A DNA stretch of 64,000 bases from DATBGZ01 sp963803115 (GTDB lineage: Bacteria; Actinomycetota; Actinomycetes; Mycobacteriales; Micromonosporaceae). A program made the translations under genes and the position numbers. Within the stretch, counting starts at the first letter, position 1; each line of letters begins with the position of its first letter. Below the pieces are notes generated by a model. The model saw only the letters and a program-made list of their open reading frames with translations, had not been told where the DNA came from and ran no database searches. Below are positions 26,371 to 35,210 of the stretch, in pieces. The stretch is from positions 372,001 to 436,000 of the forward strand of contig CAWDLN010000018.1 in assembly GCA_963803115.1 (NCBI GenBank). Reading direction: 5' to 3'.

Positions 26371-27969
26371 GTGAGTCCTGCCAGCCGTGCCTCCCTGAGC
26401 AAGCAGAACACGAAATCCGGTCGCCGCACCGACCTCGTTTTGGTCGGCAAAGCGGAGGAGATCTGCGACTGTCCGGCGTGTTCGAGCGGGGAGTTGGATC
26501 CCGAGCAGACGCTCGCCGAGTTGGTGGACAGTGCCGCCGACCTGGCCGGATGCGAGGATCCGCTGGAGGCGGAGTTGGCCGGCGCCTTGATCGTGGCGAT
26601 GGCCGGTGGTGATGACGCAGTACCTGCTTTCGCGCAGGCGTTCATCCCGGCGATCGAGGCACGTGGTAGCGACGCGGCGCTGATGATGCTGACCGCGATC
26701 GGTGCCGCGGCCGGCGGCGGTCCCGAGCAGGTGGCGAAGGCCGCCGCGGCGGCCGCCGGCCGGCTGGCCGCCGGCGGTGTTCCCGTGCCGGCCTGGGCCC
26801 GGGAGTTGGAGCAGCCGGTGCGTGCCGGTTCATTTACGCGGCTGTACGACACCGAGGGGACCATGTCGGTCTTGGTCGGGGTGTTCCAACGGGCCGGACG
26901 CGAGCACGTGGTCATGGTGGCGGTGGATCACCACGACTGTGGCGCCGCCGATGACATCTTTATCCTGGACGCGGCCGACCTGCCGGCGGCGCTGAAGGAC
27001 ATCCGCGACGGTGGCCGGCGCGATGGCCTGACCATCAAGACCCAGCCGCTGGGCGCGCCCGAGTTCCGCTGGTACGTCGAGCAGGCACTGCAGGCACGTG
27101 CCGTGCACGACGCCGACAACGGCGACGATGGCGGGAAGGACGCGCCGGAGCTCATCGACGAGGACGAGGGGCCCGGGTACCCGGTACTGGCCGTGCTGGC
27201 CCGGAGCCGGTTGGCCGCTCTCCCGCAGCCCCGCAAGCCCAAGGGCGCGGTCGTGTCTGGGCACGGCGACGGTGGCCAGGATGCGATGCAGTTACTGCAG
27301 CAGCTTGCCCACCTGGTCGCCGGTTCGGGTGGCCCATCCGCTCTCGGTATGGACTTCGTGGCGGCCGGGCGGGCGCAGCCGGCGAAGCTTCCGGCGAAGC
27401 GGAAGAAGGCCGCCGGCCCGGCACCGGTGTATCAGCTCAAGGTGAGTCTGCGTGGCGCGAAACCACCCATCTGGCGGCGGCTGCTGGTGCCTGCGGATAT
27501 CAGCCTGGCCCGGCTGCACGTCACCATCGGGGCGGCGTTCGATTGGCACGGCGGGCACATGCACGTGTTCGAGACGGTGTATGGCGACTTCGGGCGCGCC
27601 GACCGCGAGTTGGGCCACCGGGCGGACGGGTCGGTGACGTTGGAGCAGGTCGCGCCCGAGGTGAGAGCCAAGTTCCGGTACACGTACGACTTCGGGGACG
27701 ACTGGGTACACGACATCGTGGTCGAGAAGGTGCTCGACCCGGACCCGTCGACGGCCTATCCCCGGTGTACTGGAGGGAAACGGGCCGCCCCGCCCGACGA
27801 CTGCGGCGGGATCTGGGGCTACGAAGAGCTGGTGGAAGTGCTGGCCGACCCGGCGCACCCGGAGCACGAAAAGCGGCTGGAGTGGCTGGGGCTGACCGCT
27901 GCGAGCCGGTTCGCGCCGGACGCCTTCGACATGGAGGCGGTCAACCGTCGGCTGGGCGCCCTCCGCTAA
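26371..27969 (+). CDS. pRiA4b ORF-3-like protein (transposon cargo)
   Basis: About 532 residues from GTG 26371 (VSPASRASLSKQNTKSGRRT); an earlier in-frame start is possible. A short cysteine motif (EICDCPACSSGEL) is followed by a long Ala-rich helical region (about residues 50-170) and a strand-rich middle (TMSVLVGVFQRAGREHVVMV). The C-terminal plasmid pRiA4b ORF-3 domain reads YQLKVSLRGAKPPIWRRLLV, DISLARLHVTIGAAFDWHGG, HMHVFETVYGDFG, YTYDFGDDWVHDIVVEKVLD and YPRCTGGKRAAPPDDCGG. This domain is common on plasmids and as a transposon passenger; its role is unknown. It is intact, unlike the tnsABC genes before it. It is the only cargo gene between tniQ and the right end. Confidence 0.85.
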   Translation: MSPASRASLSKQNTKSGRRTDLVLVGKAEEICDCPACSSGELDPEQTLAELVDSAADLAGCEDPLEAELAGALIVAMAGGDDAVPAFAQAFIPAIEARGSDAALMMLTAIGAAAGGGPEQVAKAAAAAAGRLAAGGVPVPAWARELEQPVRAGSFTRLYDTEGTMSVLVGVFQRAGREHVVMVAVDHHDCGAADDIFILDAADLPAALKDIRDGGRRDGLTIKTQPLGAPEFRWYVEQALQARAVHDADNGDDGGKDAPELIDEDEGPGYPVLAVLARSRLAALPQPRKPKGAVVSGHGDGGQDAMQLLQQLAHLVAGSGGPSALGMDFVAAGRAQPAKLPAKRKKAAGPAPVYQLKVSLRGAKPPIWRRLLVPADISLARLHVTIGAAFDWHGGHMHVFETVYGDFGRADRELGHRADGSVTLEQVAPEVRAKFRYTYDFGDDWVHDIVVEKVLDPDPSTAYPRCTGGKRAAPPDDCGGIWGYEELVEVLADPAHPEHEKRLEWLGLTAASRFAPDAFDMEAVNRRLGALR

Positions 27970-28355
27970 CGGCCAGCCCTCCGCCGGCCCGAGGCCGGGG
28001 GAGCCGCAGTAGGTCTGGCGGCCGGCTCCAACGCTGCGGCCAGCATCCGCCGCGCTGCCTCCCGCACGACTCATCAATCAACGACCCGCCCGCCACAGCG
28101 GGCGCCGTCGGATCCGAGGCCGCTGGCATGGACTCGCTCTCGGTGACCACGGTAAGCATGGGCGTACCTTCCCGATCCGCGTTGGTGCGCGGGCCTGCTT
28201 GATTCCTGATTCGGCTTCCTCGGGAGGGTACGCCGCTTAAGGTCATCCACAGGTCTCAATCATTGCTCTTTCCCAGTGGGTGCCCGAAGCTTGGACACTC
28301 TGCTCGAAACGGCAAGACGGTGTTGATCATCGAAACCTGGCGGCGTGAGCGATTG

Positions 28356-28458
28356 CCTCATGAGCTCTGAGACACTCGGCTGTGCTCGCGTCTCAACGAT
28401 CATGACGTACCCGCAGGTCAGGCCATCATCCGTACTTAAGATCGTTTGAGAACGTACA
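28356..28458. repeat. right end of the Tn7-like element
   Basis: The terminal repeat occupies 28435-28458 and ends in ACA. An internal site, GTCTCAGAGCTCATGAGG on the minus strand, lies at 28356-28373. A further TCTCAACGATCATGA-type block lies at about 28391, in the opposite orientation. These fit the same binding-site consensus as the left end. Confidence 0.65.
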
Positions 28459-28683
28459 TCGAGCCCTCTGGGTGAACACGGCGGCTCGTGCTCGCCGATC
28501 TTTGGCCAAACGGCTAGACCGTCGAAGGTGACCTCCCCGTTGGTAGGGCGATCGATCCCGGTCAACAGGTTGAGCAGCGTCGACTTACCGCTGGCCGGAC
28601 GGCCCGTTGACGGCGAACAGGCTCAGCCGAGGAGTCCCGAAGCTGACATCGTCGAGAATCCGCACCCCTCTCGTTGTCGCTCC
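28459..28683 (-). pseudogene. ABC-transporter ATPase fragment cut at the transposon right end
   Basis: Leftward reading gives GATTRGVRILDDVSFGTPRL and LFAVNGPSGQR, where a stop intervenes. After one frame change it gives GKSTLLNLLTGIDRPTNGEV and TFDGLAVWPKIGEHE, reaching the base next to the transposon terminus. This is the N-terminal part of an ABC ATPase through Walker A. The remainder is absent, including on the far side of the transposon. The gene seems to have been interrupted by insertion and its distal part deleted. Confidence 0.68.
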
Positions 28684-28962
28684 GACCACCGGGACAACCC
28701 ACGGGCAACGACGAGATCGACTGAGTCGGAATCCGGTCGACGATCGGAAGGCTGCTGCATCATCACGAGGTGCAGGTGCGTCCGGCCAATGCGATGCGTC
28801 TCCTCCTACAAATAGAACTTTGCGACGGGGCCCAACCCCGCTGGACCTGGTCGTGGCGCGTACGAACCAGATCATGAACGTCGATGCCGCAAGCGTCCTT
28901 GACAGCGAGCCATGAAAGACTCGCACGCGCGAGGCCGCCATCGTCAGTGCTCGAGACTGTTG

Positions 28963-29373
28963 TCAGGGTGCAGGCTCTTCCAGCGCTTGTTTCATCTCGG
29001 CGGCGCCGCGCTCCATGCGGGCACGGATGTCGACCGCGGCGCTGGTTGGCAGGAAGTCGGTGACCCAGACGAGTCGGCAACGGCCGTCGTCGTGTGAAAC
29101 GACCTGCATTGACGCGGCGTGGAACTGCAGAGCTGGACGAGCTCCAGCAACCACGCAGTAGGCGAGCCTGCAGGCGTCGTCGTCGACGTCGACGATGAGC
29201 TCCTGGATCCGGTGTCCGTCGGGCATCACCAATGTGCGGAGATCGCCATCGACGATCGTGTCACGGACGCGACCGGGCAACAGACGCCGATGCACCGCGC
29301 CGACATCACGCACGGCCGCCCACACCTCCTGCGGCTGCAAGTTCACAACGATCTCGTGACGGATCGAACCCAT
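28963..29373 (-). CDS. SRPBCC-family protein
   Basis: About 136 residues starting MGSIRHEIVVNLQPQEVWAA. The fold pattern is the same as the protein at 13671-14105: VRDVGAVHRRLLPGRVRDTI, VDGDLRTLVMPDGHRIQELI, CRLVWVTDFLPTSAAVDI and the final helix MERGAAEMKQALEEPAP. The ATG was chosen because homology begins there. It lies downstream of the transposon in a degraded region but is itself intact. Ligand unknown; no obvious regulator is adjacent. Confidence 0.83.
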   Translation of the reverse strand: MGSIRHEIVVNLQPQEVWAAVRDVGAVHRRLLPGRVRDTIVDGDLRTLVMPDGHRIQELIVDVDDDACRLAYCVVAGARPALQFHAASMQVVSHDDGRCRLVWVTDFLPTSAAVDIRARMERGAAEMKQALEEPAP

Positions 29374-29684
29374 CCCGTTCTCCCGGTTGCGCTTCCGCGT
29401 CGACGAGGTAACTGGCATTCGCGGACACTGGTCGATGAAACCACGGGGCCTGGAACGTTCCGCCGACCGGTTGATCATCGCACGTTGCGCGGACGAACAA
29501 TCGCTGGGCAGCTGCCATGGTGTCGGACTCCGGTAGTGGCATCAACGAGGGCCGAGTTTGATGCCGGCGGCCAGGACCAGCGCACGAGATGGCGACCAGC
29601 ACGCCGAGGGTGCGGCGGGATAGGCACGCGACCTCGGCAGGACTTCGTTGGCTTCGGCTGATCAGCAGGGATCGGCTGGCCCGG
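29374..29684. other. stretch with at most a small membrane-protein remnant
   Basis: On the minus strand, joining two frames near 29580 gives RRTLGVLVAISCALVLAAGI followed by KLGPR and a stop, which could be the tail of a lost membrane transporter. Nothing else is supported. Confidence 0.35.
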
Positions 29685-30098
29685 CTAGTCGGTGAGGAGG
29701 GCTGCAACGTCGATGTGGTTGAGGTAGACAAGCACGCGCCATCCCTCGGACTCGCGCCGCACCAGGAACGTCGATGACAGTCGCAGCGGCGACCCAGTTG
29801 TGCGGTCTGCATTCCAGTCAGCGCTGATCAGCATGTGCCGATCGTCCAAGCGCAGCTGGCTCGCCGCGAACCGGCGGACGGTCCCGACACCGGCCTGCTC
29901 GAACATGCGACGACGGGCGGGGAGCGCACTCGCGAGAGCCGATGGCGTCATCGTCAGCGCGTGAGCCGGGTCAAGGACCAGGAACGTCGGCCCGAACAAC
30001 GCGGTCGCGTCGCCCCCTGGGGTGGCACTGTGCTCGTCGAACTCGTCGAGGAATGCTGCGATCTCGGCATCGGGCGCCGTCCACACATCAGTGATCAT
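29685..30098 (-). CDS. NTF2/SnoaL-like protein (DUF4440 type)
   Basis: A 137-residue protein (MITDVWTAPDAEIAAFLDEF). It has the cone-shaped NTF2 pattern: N-terminal helix, FGPTFLVLDPAHALTMTPSA, HMLISADWNADRTTGSPLRL, SSTFLVRRESEGWRVLVYLN and HIDVAALL. The last two strands (S-x-T-F-L-V-R-R...W-R-V-L-V-Y-L-N-H) are typical of SnoaL/DUF4440 proteins. No catalytic function can be assigned. It appears intact and lies between the SRPBCC gene and the tniQ relic. Confidence 0.72.
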   Translation of the reverse strand: MITDVWTAPDAEIAAFLDEFDEHSATPGGDATALFGPTFLVLDPAHALTMTPSALASALPARRRMFEQAGVGTVRRFAASQLRLDDRHMLISADWNADRTTGSPLRLSSTFLVRRESEGWRVLVYLNHIDVAALLTD

Positions 30099-30239
30099 AG
30101 TTTGTTAGCCTCGATTCCCTGTCAGGTAGTTGAGTTGAAGTTCGGCGCGGCGCGGGCTTCATCGGAGTGGAAACCGGAAGCGTAGTCGGCGGTTGTCCCA
30201 CCAGGGCACGGGCAGGTCGAGGTCGGCGTTCCACGGTGG

Positions 30240-30720
30240 CCGGCCCGGCCGCGACCGCCACCGCGCACCGTCGCCCCGTTCCAGTACGAGACCCACGCCT
30301 CGTACTTGCGCCGTCTCGCCGCCGCAAACCGGGCCAGCATTGGACGACCTCGACGACCTCGCCGAGCTCGACGACGATCCCGATTGTCTTTACCGGCTTG
30401 CCGGCCTCGGCGGGCAACCGCGCACATATTGCTCCACGAGTTGCCCGAACTGCGCCACCACCCCGACACCGACACCAGCAGGCTGAGCGCGGCACCGTGC
30501 CCCACCCCTCAGACGTTCATCAACGACATCCGCCCCACCTGCCGACGCTGCGCCGCAGCAGACGGCGCGGTAACAGGCACCCGTCGAAGTGTGGGCCAGC
30601 CACGACACTAACGTCTGCCTTCGGCATCGGATCTGGATCGGCAACGGCAACGACTGCCCGCAGCAGCAGGTTGACCTGCGCCGACATCCAGACGTTGTCC
30701 ATGCGCAGGTCGCCTTGTGG
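30240..30720 (+). pseudogene. second tniQ relic
   Basis: Across three frames the sequence repeats the tniQ at 25200: YETHASYLRRLAAANRAS, LDDLAELDDDPDCLYRLAGL, SAAPCPTPQTFINDIRPTCR, RCAAA, and WASHDTNVCLRHRIWIGNGN. Similarity is also plain at DNA level (for example gcggcaccgtgccccacccc at about 30500 and 25470). It contains several indels and ends after about 160 residues. It is evidence that a second, related Tn7-like element once occupied this site, or of a duplication. Confidence 0.8.
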
Positions 30721-30875
30721 AACCGAAGCTGCTGGACCGCATGGACATCACCGTTTACGTGGTCGACACATCGAGGGCCGTCCTCGACGCCCAGCACTTC
30801 GACCAGGCGCATACCCTCGCCTGCACCCAACCAGACCGTGGCCAGGTAGCGGTCTGGCACGACATCGATAAGTGA
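30721..30875 (+). pseudogene. C-terminal fragment of an unidentified protein
   Basis: An open frame of about 50 codons reads KLLDRMDITVYVVDTSRAVL, DAQHFDQAHTLACTQPDRGQ, VAVWHDIDK and stops at 30873. It has good protein character but no start, and it is fused directly to the tniQ relic. I do not recognise the family. Confidence 0.4.
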
Positions 30876-30947
30876 CAGCACATCCTCTGCCGCAGGTCAC
30901 GGCGGCGGCCTGCCCGATCAATGTCGATCCAAACTTGGGCAGGGCAT

Positions 30948-30972
30948 ATGGGGGTTCAAGTCCCCGCGGCTC
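30948..30972 (+). other. tRNA 3'-end-like fragment (possible old attachment site)
   Basis: GGGGGTTCAAGTCCCC followed by GCGGCTCCA looks like a T-arm plus acceptor end with discriminator A. No anticodon or D-arm precedes it. It resembles, but is not identical to, the tRNA-Ala half-site at 21030-21077 (both continue ...gctccact). It may be the distal boundary of a tandem element starting at 21 kb. Confidence 0.5.
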
Positions 30973-31116
30973 CACTCCAGACCCGCGCTGACAAGGGCGA
31001 ACGCTCCGCTGATGATCGTCGGGTATACGCAGGGTACAAACTGGGATGGATCATTCGCCCAGCCGGAGGCGGTCTCTGGGTGGTCCACGGGCGGGGACCG
31101 CCACGCTCACGTTCTA

Positions 31117-31578
31117 CTAAGGCCGGGACATCTTCGCGCCCGCCTGGTCTGGGGTCTTGCCCCTCCCGGCTCGCGCCCTCTCGCCTATCGCCGCCTGATA
31201 GGCATCGAGGGCCTCCTTGAACTGACGTTTCTTGATGTCCGGCCAGACATCGACGAACATCGCGACAACGACGCCGGTCCATAGTGCAAAGCCGAGCGCG
31301 TAAAGCAAGTCGGCGAGCAGCAACAGGGGTTCCGTCGTCGCGCTCCTGAGCAGAAATCCGCCGACATGAGTGGCCAGACCCAGTACGAAGCCCACCGCGA
31401 AGATCCAGTACTGCGGCCGCTGGCCGGACGCCGACTGACGCACCAGCGTTAGGTGCTCACCCACCCAGTCAAGCAGTTCGTCACGGCCCGGTTCCCCTAG
31501 ACCAAGGACGTCTTGGCCTTGAGCACCCTCGTCAGCATGCGGGTGTGGAGCCCCCTTCGCTTCCGATTCTTCGGTCAT
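31117..31578 (-). CDS. hypothetical two-helix membrane protein
   Basis: 153 residues starting MTEESEAKGAPHPHADEGAQ. An acidic N-terminal region is followed by two hydrophobic segments (YWIFAVGFVLGLATHVGGFL and PLLLLADLLYALGFALWTGV, VVAMFVDV) and a basic cytoplasmic tail (IKKRQFKEALDAYQAAIGER). The pattern suggests a small two- to three-helix inner-membrane protein. A plausible ribosome site (ggaggttcaacc) precedes the ATG. Not recognised as any characterised family. Confidence 0.62.
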   Translation of the reverse strand: MTEESEAKGAPHPHADEGAQGQDVLGLGEPGRDELLDWVGEHLTLVRQSASGQRPQYWIFAVGFVLGLATHVGGFLLRSATTEPLLLLADLLYALGFALWTGVVVAMFVDVWPDIKKRQFKEALDAYQAAIGERARAGRGKTPDQAGAKMSRP

Positions 31579-32036
31579 GGTTGAACCTCCTGGTTGCCAG
31601 TTGCGCACCACAGCGCCTACGCAAGCCCCTCGGGAACACACTGAATAACCGCCAACAAGGCCGACGCCCAAGCACCACGCCGCTCAAGTCGCGGTCCGCC
31701 CAGACCCATCCAGGGTGGTCGGCTGTCATACCAGCGGGGAAGCGCCATCCGTCTCGCCCCAGGATCGCCGTGGCCCGATGGGGTGCACTTGACGATCCTG
31801 CCCCAAAGGCGCAGCGCATGCAGGCGTTGGAAAACGTACCCCGGATAGCGCAACAACTTGTCCGATCGATGTCGCTCAAGCTGGCGGCGACCAGCTTTCT
31901 GGAGTATCGGCCGCTGGGCCCAGACCGTCCGCGGTGGTACGGCGCATACCTCCTAGCGCCTTGGCCAGCCGGGCTACCTCGGGCTGCAAACGGCTGTCCA
32001 TGCTTCTTCTGCTCCTGACCGCCGCGACCGCGTGGG
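31579..32036. other. no recognisable gene
   Basis: About 460 bp between the membrane-protein gene and the SDR. Frames on both strands give no family match or convincing start. Confidence 0.5.
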
Positions 32037-32957
32037 CTATCGGAAGCCCTCGATGCCTCCGCCGTCCTCGCGGTCCCAGCCGTGGGCGGCTAGATAACCC
32101 CAACAATCGGGTCGGCTGCCGTCGGTGTCGGTGACGCCGTAGGCGTCGGCGAGCCGGCGGGCGGAGACGATCGTGCCCGCCCATCGGTCGGCATCGTCCG
32201 CTCGGGCGAGCGCGGCGACACCTCTGCCCACGTACGTGGGCGACTCGGAGATACCGAAACCCGGCCGGTCGGCGCAGGCCTCGCGCCAGTTGGCCTCGGT
32301 CACGCCGAAGTTTTCCAGCATCCGCTCCGAGCGCAGCCAGCCCGGTGTCACGCCGACCGCCGTAACAGGCAGATTCTCAAGCTCGGCCGTGAGGCCAACG
32401 ACGATCCGCTCGACGTTGGCCTTCACCAGGTCGTAGTAGAAGCCGACGTTGCGGCGGAACTCGGCGTTTGCCTGCGACGTGCCGTCGGTCATCTCCACTA
32501 CCAGGCCACGCGTCCCTTGCTCGGCTGCGGTGCGCAGCATCAGCGGGATCGCCGCCTGGCAAGTGATCAGATGGGTGTGCACCCCCATTTGAAGCATCCG
32601 CAGTCCACCCAGCCAGTCGTGCTCCCACAGCGGCAGGTCCCACTGCATGTACCGATCACCGCCGAAGATGTCGTTGACCAGCACGTCCAAACGGCCCTGC
32701 TCCCGCTCGACTGCGGCAACCAGCTCGGCGACGGCATCCGTATCCTCGTGGTCAACGACGTGCACGGCGCCTAATCCACCCGCTGCCTGGATCAGCTCGC
32801 CGGTTTCCTCGATGGTCTCGGGCCTGTCCAGTTCCGACCGACCGAAGGTCCGGCTGCTGCGGCCGGTCGCATACACGAACAGTCCAGCCCGGGCCAGTTC
32901 GACGGCGATCGCCCGGCCCGCACCCCGGGTGGCGCCCGCCACCAGGGCAACGCGCAT
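32037..32957 (-). CDS. short-chain dehydrogenase/reductase
   Basis: 306 residues starting MRVALVAGATRGAGRAIAVE. The nucleotide-binding motif is GATRGAGRA (T-G-x-x-x-G-x-G form with A for T), and VNDIFGGDRYMQWDLPLWEH replaces the usual NNAG motif. The catalytic Ser is replaced or displaced around VVEMTDGTSQANAEFR, and the Y-x-x-x-K pair is present as FYYDLVKANVERIV. The C-terminal half is longer than average (SPTYVGRGVAALARADDADR). The divergence at NNAG matches a known actinobacterial SDR subgroup. NADP preference is suggested by the R in GATRG. Intact; no operon partner. Confidence 0.85.
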   Translation of the reverse strand: MRVALVAGATRGAGRAIAVELARAGLFVYATGRSSRTFGRSELDRPETIEETGELIQAAGGLGAVHVVDHEDTDAVAELVAAVEREQGRLDVLVNDIFGGDRYMQWDLPLWEHDWLGGLRMLQMGVHTHLITCQAAIPLMLRTAAEQGTRGLVVEMTDGTSQANAEFRRNVGFYYDLVKANVERIVVGLTAELENLPVTAVGVTPGWLRSERMLENFGVTEANWREACADRPGFGISESPTYVGRGVAALARADDADRWAGTIVSARRLADAYGVTDTDGSRPDCWGYLAAHGWDREDGGGIEGFR

Positions 32958-33305
32958 GCTGTCGGCCTCGTCACCCACCAGATCATTAGACACCCAACGG
33001 CGCCGGCCTGCATCGATGCGACAGCGGCGCCAGACCGCACGAACGCCCTGCTCAACCGAGGCCCGCCACGCCCGAAATGGCGAACGCACTCGACGCCCCG
33101 ACCATGAGTACACGCAAAGGTTCGGCCGGCCCGTCCGGTCGCGGCAAGGATTCGCTCCTTGTCGCCGCGGCGTCGGCATCCGCGACGGCGTCACACCGGC
33201 ACAAGTTGAGGAGTCTGCGCATTTGTACGCGGTGGGTCAGCGTTGGCGGCGCGACGCTGCCGGCATCCGCCTGCGTCAAGGGCAGGCCCAATCAAGGAGC
33301 TCACC
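32958..33305. other. no recognisable gene (348 bp)
   Basis: Divergent spacer between the SDR gene and the RTX-like gene. It contains the promoter regions but no protein or RNA signal I can support. Confidence 0.5.
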
Positions 33306-34939
33306 ATGCGTATGATCCGGCTCGACTGGCGACTTGCGACCGCCGCGCTTGCGGCGTTGGTCGTGGTTCTCGCGTCAACGACGTTGTATACCCGCCCGGC
33401 ACTCGCGGCCGCCTCCGGCGTGGAGGCCATCCACGTGCACACGGCCTTGCCGGAAGCCGACGCTACCCATTCCGTGATCGTGAAGCTAATTGGTGACGGA
33501 GAAATGCAGGTCACCTCGCCCGATGACGACAGCAGAAATCCACGTCTCCCATGCGTCTGTCACATTTTCCAACCTTCCGACGATCGCCACCGCACCGTGC
33601 GTCGCGCAGGCGACCTTTCCGTATACGGTCGTCTGCCCCGTTGATCAAGTGAAATCGGTCCTGGTCCTCACCTCCGCGGGCGACGACGTGGTCAGAACGT
33701 TGTTGGGGGAGGTGCCGGTAACCGTGATCACCGGTGACGGGAACGACATTGTCATCGACAACTCGTTGAACTTCAACACCGTGCTTCATGACCTCTTCCT
33801 GCTCGGCGACGGCGACGACAGAGCGGGGTTCGGGAATTCAATAGGGGTGGCGAACGACGTCTTCGGCGGACCAGGTCGCGACGAGGTGGAATACGGCAAT
33901 GTCTTAAGCGTGTCGATCTCGCTCGATGACGTCGCCAACGACGGCCCGTTGAAGGACGACAGCCCGGTGCCGACAACCAGGGACGACAACATCCGCTCCG
34001 ACGTCGAGGACATCACTGGTGGAGCTGCTGCCGACATCCTGATCGGATCAGACAGCAACAACCTGATCATCGGCGGGGGCGACACCGACACGATCCGTGG
34101 GCTCGGCGGCGATGACACGATGAACGGCGACGGCGACTTCAGCTTTCTTTTCGCCAACACCGACCTCATCGATGGTGGCGACGGAACCGACACCGTCAGC
34201 TACGACGAACGCAGCGCCCCGGTGAATGTCAGCCTTGACGGCGTGGCCAACGATGGCGCTCCGGGCGAGGCAGATAATGTCCATCAATACCGAAAACATC
34301 ATCGGTGGCGGCGGCAACGACACTTTGACCGGCAATGCGGCGGACAACATCATTCATGGCCTGGGCGGTGCCGACGTGATCGATGGCGCCGCCGGGACGG
34401 ACACCGTCAGCTACGACGAACGCAGCGCCCCGGTGAACGTCAGCCTTGACGGCGTGGCCAACGACGGCGCTCCGGGCGAGGCAGATAATGTCATCAACAC
34501 CGAAAACATCATCGGTGGCAACGGCGACGACACCCTGACCGGTAATGCGGCAGGCAACATCATTCGTGGCGTCGGCGGCAACGACACAATCGCCGGCGGC
34601 GCGGGCCGCGACATCATCGACGGCGGCGGCGGAACCGACACCGCCACCTACGCCGACCACCCCACCGCCGTGGCCGTCAGCCTTGACGGCCTGGCCAACG
34701 ACGGCACTACGGGCGAGCTGGACAATGTCATCAACACCGAAAACCTGATCGGTGGCGCCGGCAACGACACGTTGACCGGAAACGCGGGGCCCAACTTCAT
34801 TCGCGGCCTCGGCGGCAACGACCAGCTGCGGGGACTCGCCGGAAACGACCTGCTCATCGGAGACACCGGCACCGACGTCGCCGACGGCGGCGCCGGAGGC
34901 GACCTCTGCCAGGCCGAACGCGTGCTCAGCTGCCCCTGA
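33306..34939 (+). pseudogene. secreted RTX-type calcium-binding repeat protein, two frameshifts
   Basis: A signal peptide (MRMIRLDWRLATAALAALVV...TRPALAA) precedes an N-terminal region that shifts frame near 33525 and continues EIHVSHASVTFSNLPTIATA. Nonapeptide repeats of the G-G-x-G-x-D type follow (IIGGGGNDTLTGNAADNIIH; GGNGDDTLTGNAAGNIIRGV; GGAGRDIIDGGGGTDTA). They alternate with a spacer unit (VNVSLDGVANDGAPGEADN). A second shift at 34281 is caused by one extra C: gataatgtccatcaa, against gataatgtcatcaac in the next repeat. The whole would be about 545 residues, an extracellular Ca2+-stabilised beta-roll. With both lesions it is probably not made as a full protein. Confidence 0.83.
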
Positions 34940-35210
34940 AGAGACGGCCGTGAGTAGTTGCCTGAGCAGGGCCCACGGGACGCCGCCGGCGTGATCACCC
35001 GACGTCGATTCGGTGCGCACCGGCCGGGAGCCGGTGAGTGACGAAGTGAGTAACAGCAACGGCCGACCACTGTTCAACCCATCCAGCCCACGACACGCTT
35101 GAGCGTCAGACACTCGCCCTGACCCTGATCACGGACTTCGTGAGGATCGTTCGGGACGAAGAACGCGTCGTGCCTCAACCGCTGCGGTTCGTAGGCGCAG
35201 ATTGGGGTGG

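Larger units (their letters stand above)
21222..28458. mobile_element. Tn7-like transposon (tnsA-tnsB-tnsC-tniQ plus cargo)
   Basis: The left end TGTCCTGTCTCAAATGATCT (21222 on) and the right end, read inward from 28458 as TGTACGTTCTCAAACGATCT, match at 19 of 24 positions. Both start with TGT, giving the Tn7 hallmark TGT...ACA. Between them lie tnsA, tnsB, tnsC and tniQ in the standard order, then one cargo gene. The flanking pentamers (CCCAA and TCGAG) do not match, so no target duplication is visible and the flanks may be rearranged. tnsA, tnsB and tnsC carry lesions, so the element is probably immobile. No CRISPR array or Cas gene is associated. From 27970 to 28355 I see no gene. Confidence 0.82.

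Noticed and set aside
21222..28458. CRISPR-associated transposon (CAST)
   Set aside because: No repeat-spacer array, Cas12k or Cascade gene was found in or near the Tn7-like element; the repeats present are transposon-end sites.
21222..28463. 5-bp target-site duplication flanking the transposon
   Set aside because: The bases outside the termini are CCCAA and TCGAG; they do not match, so no duplication is claimed.
30921..31000. Complete tRNA gene at about 30948
   Set aside because: Only a T-arm and acceptor end are present; no D-arm, anticodon arm or pairing 5' acceptor strand.
33306..34939. Two or three separate small RTX genes
   Set aside because: The frames join precisely at one-base lesions and repeat phasing continues, so it is a single broken gene.
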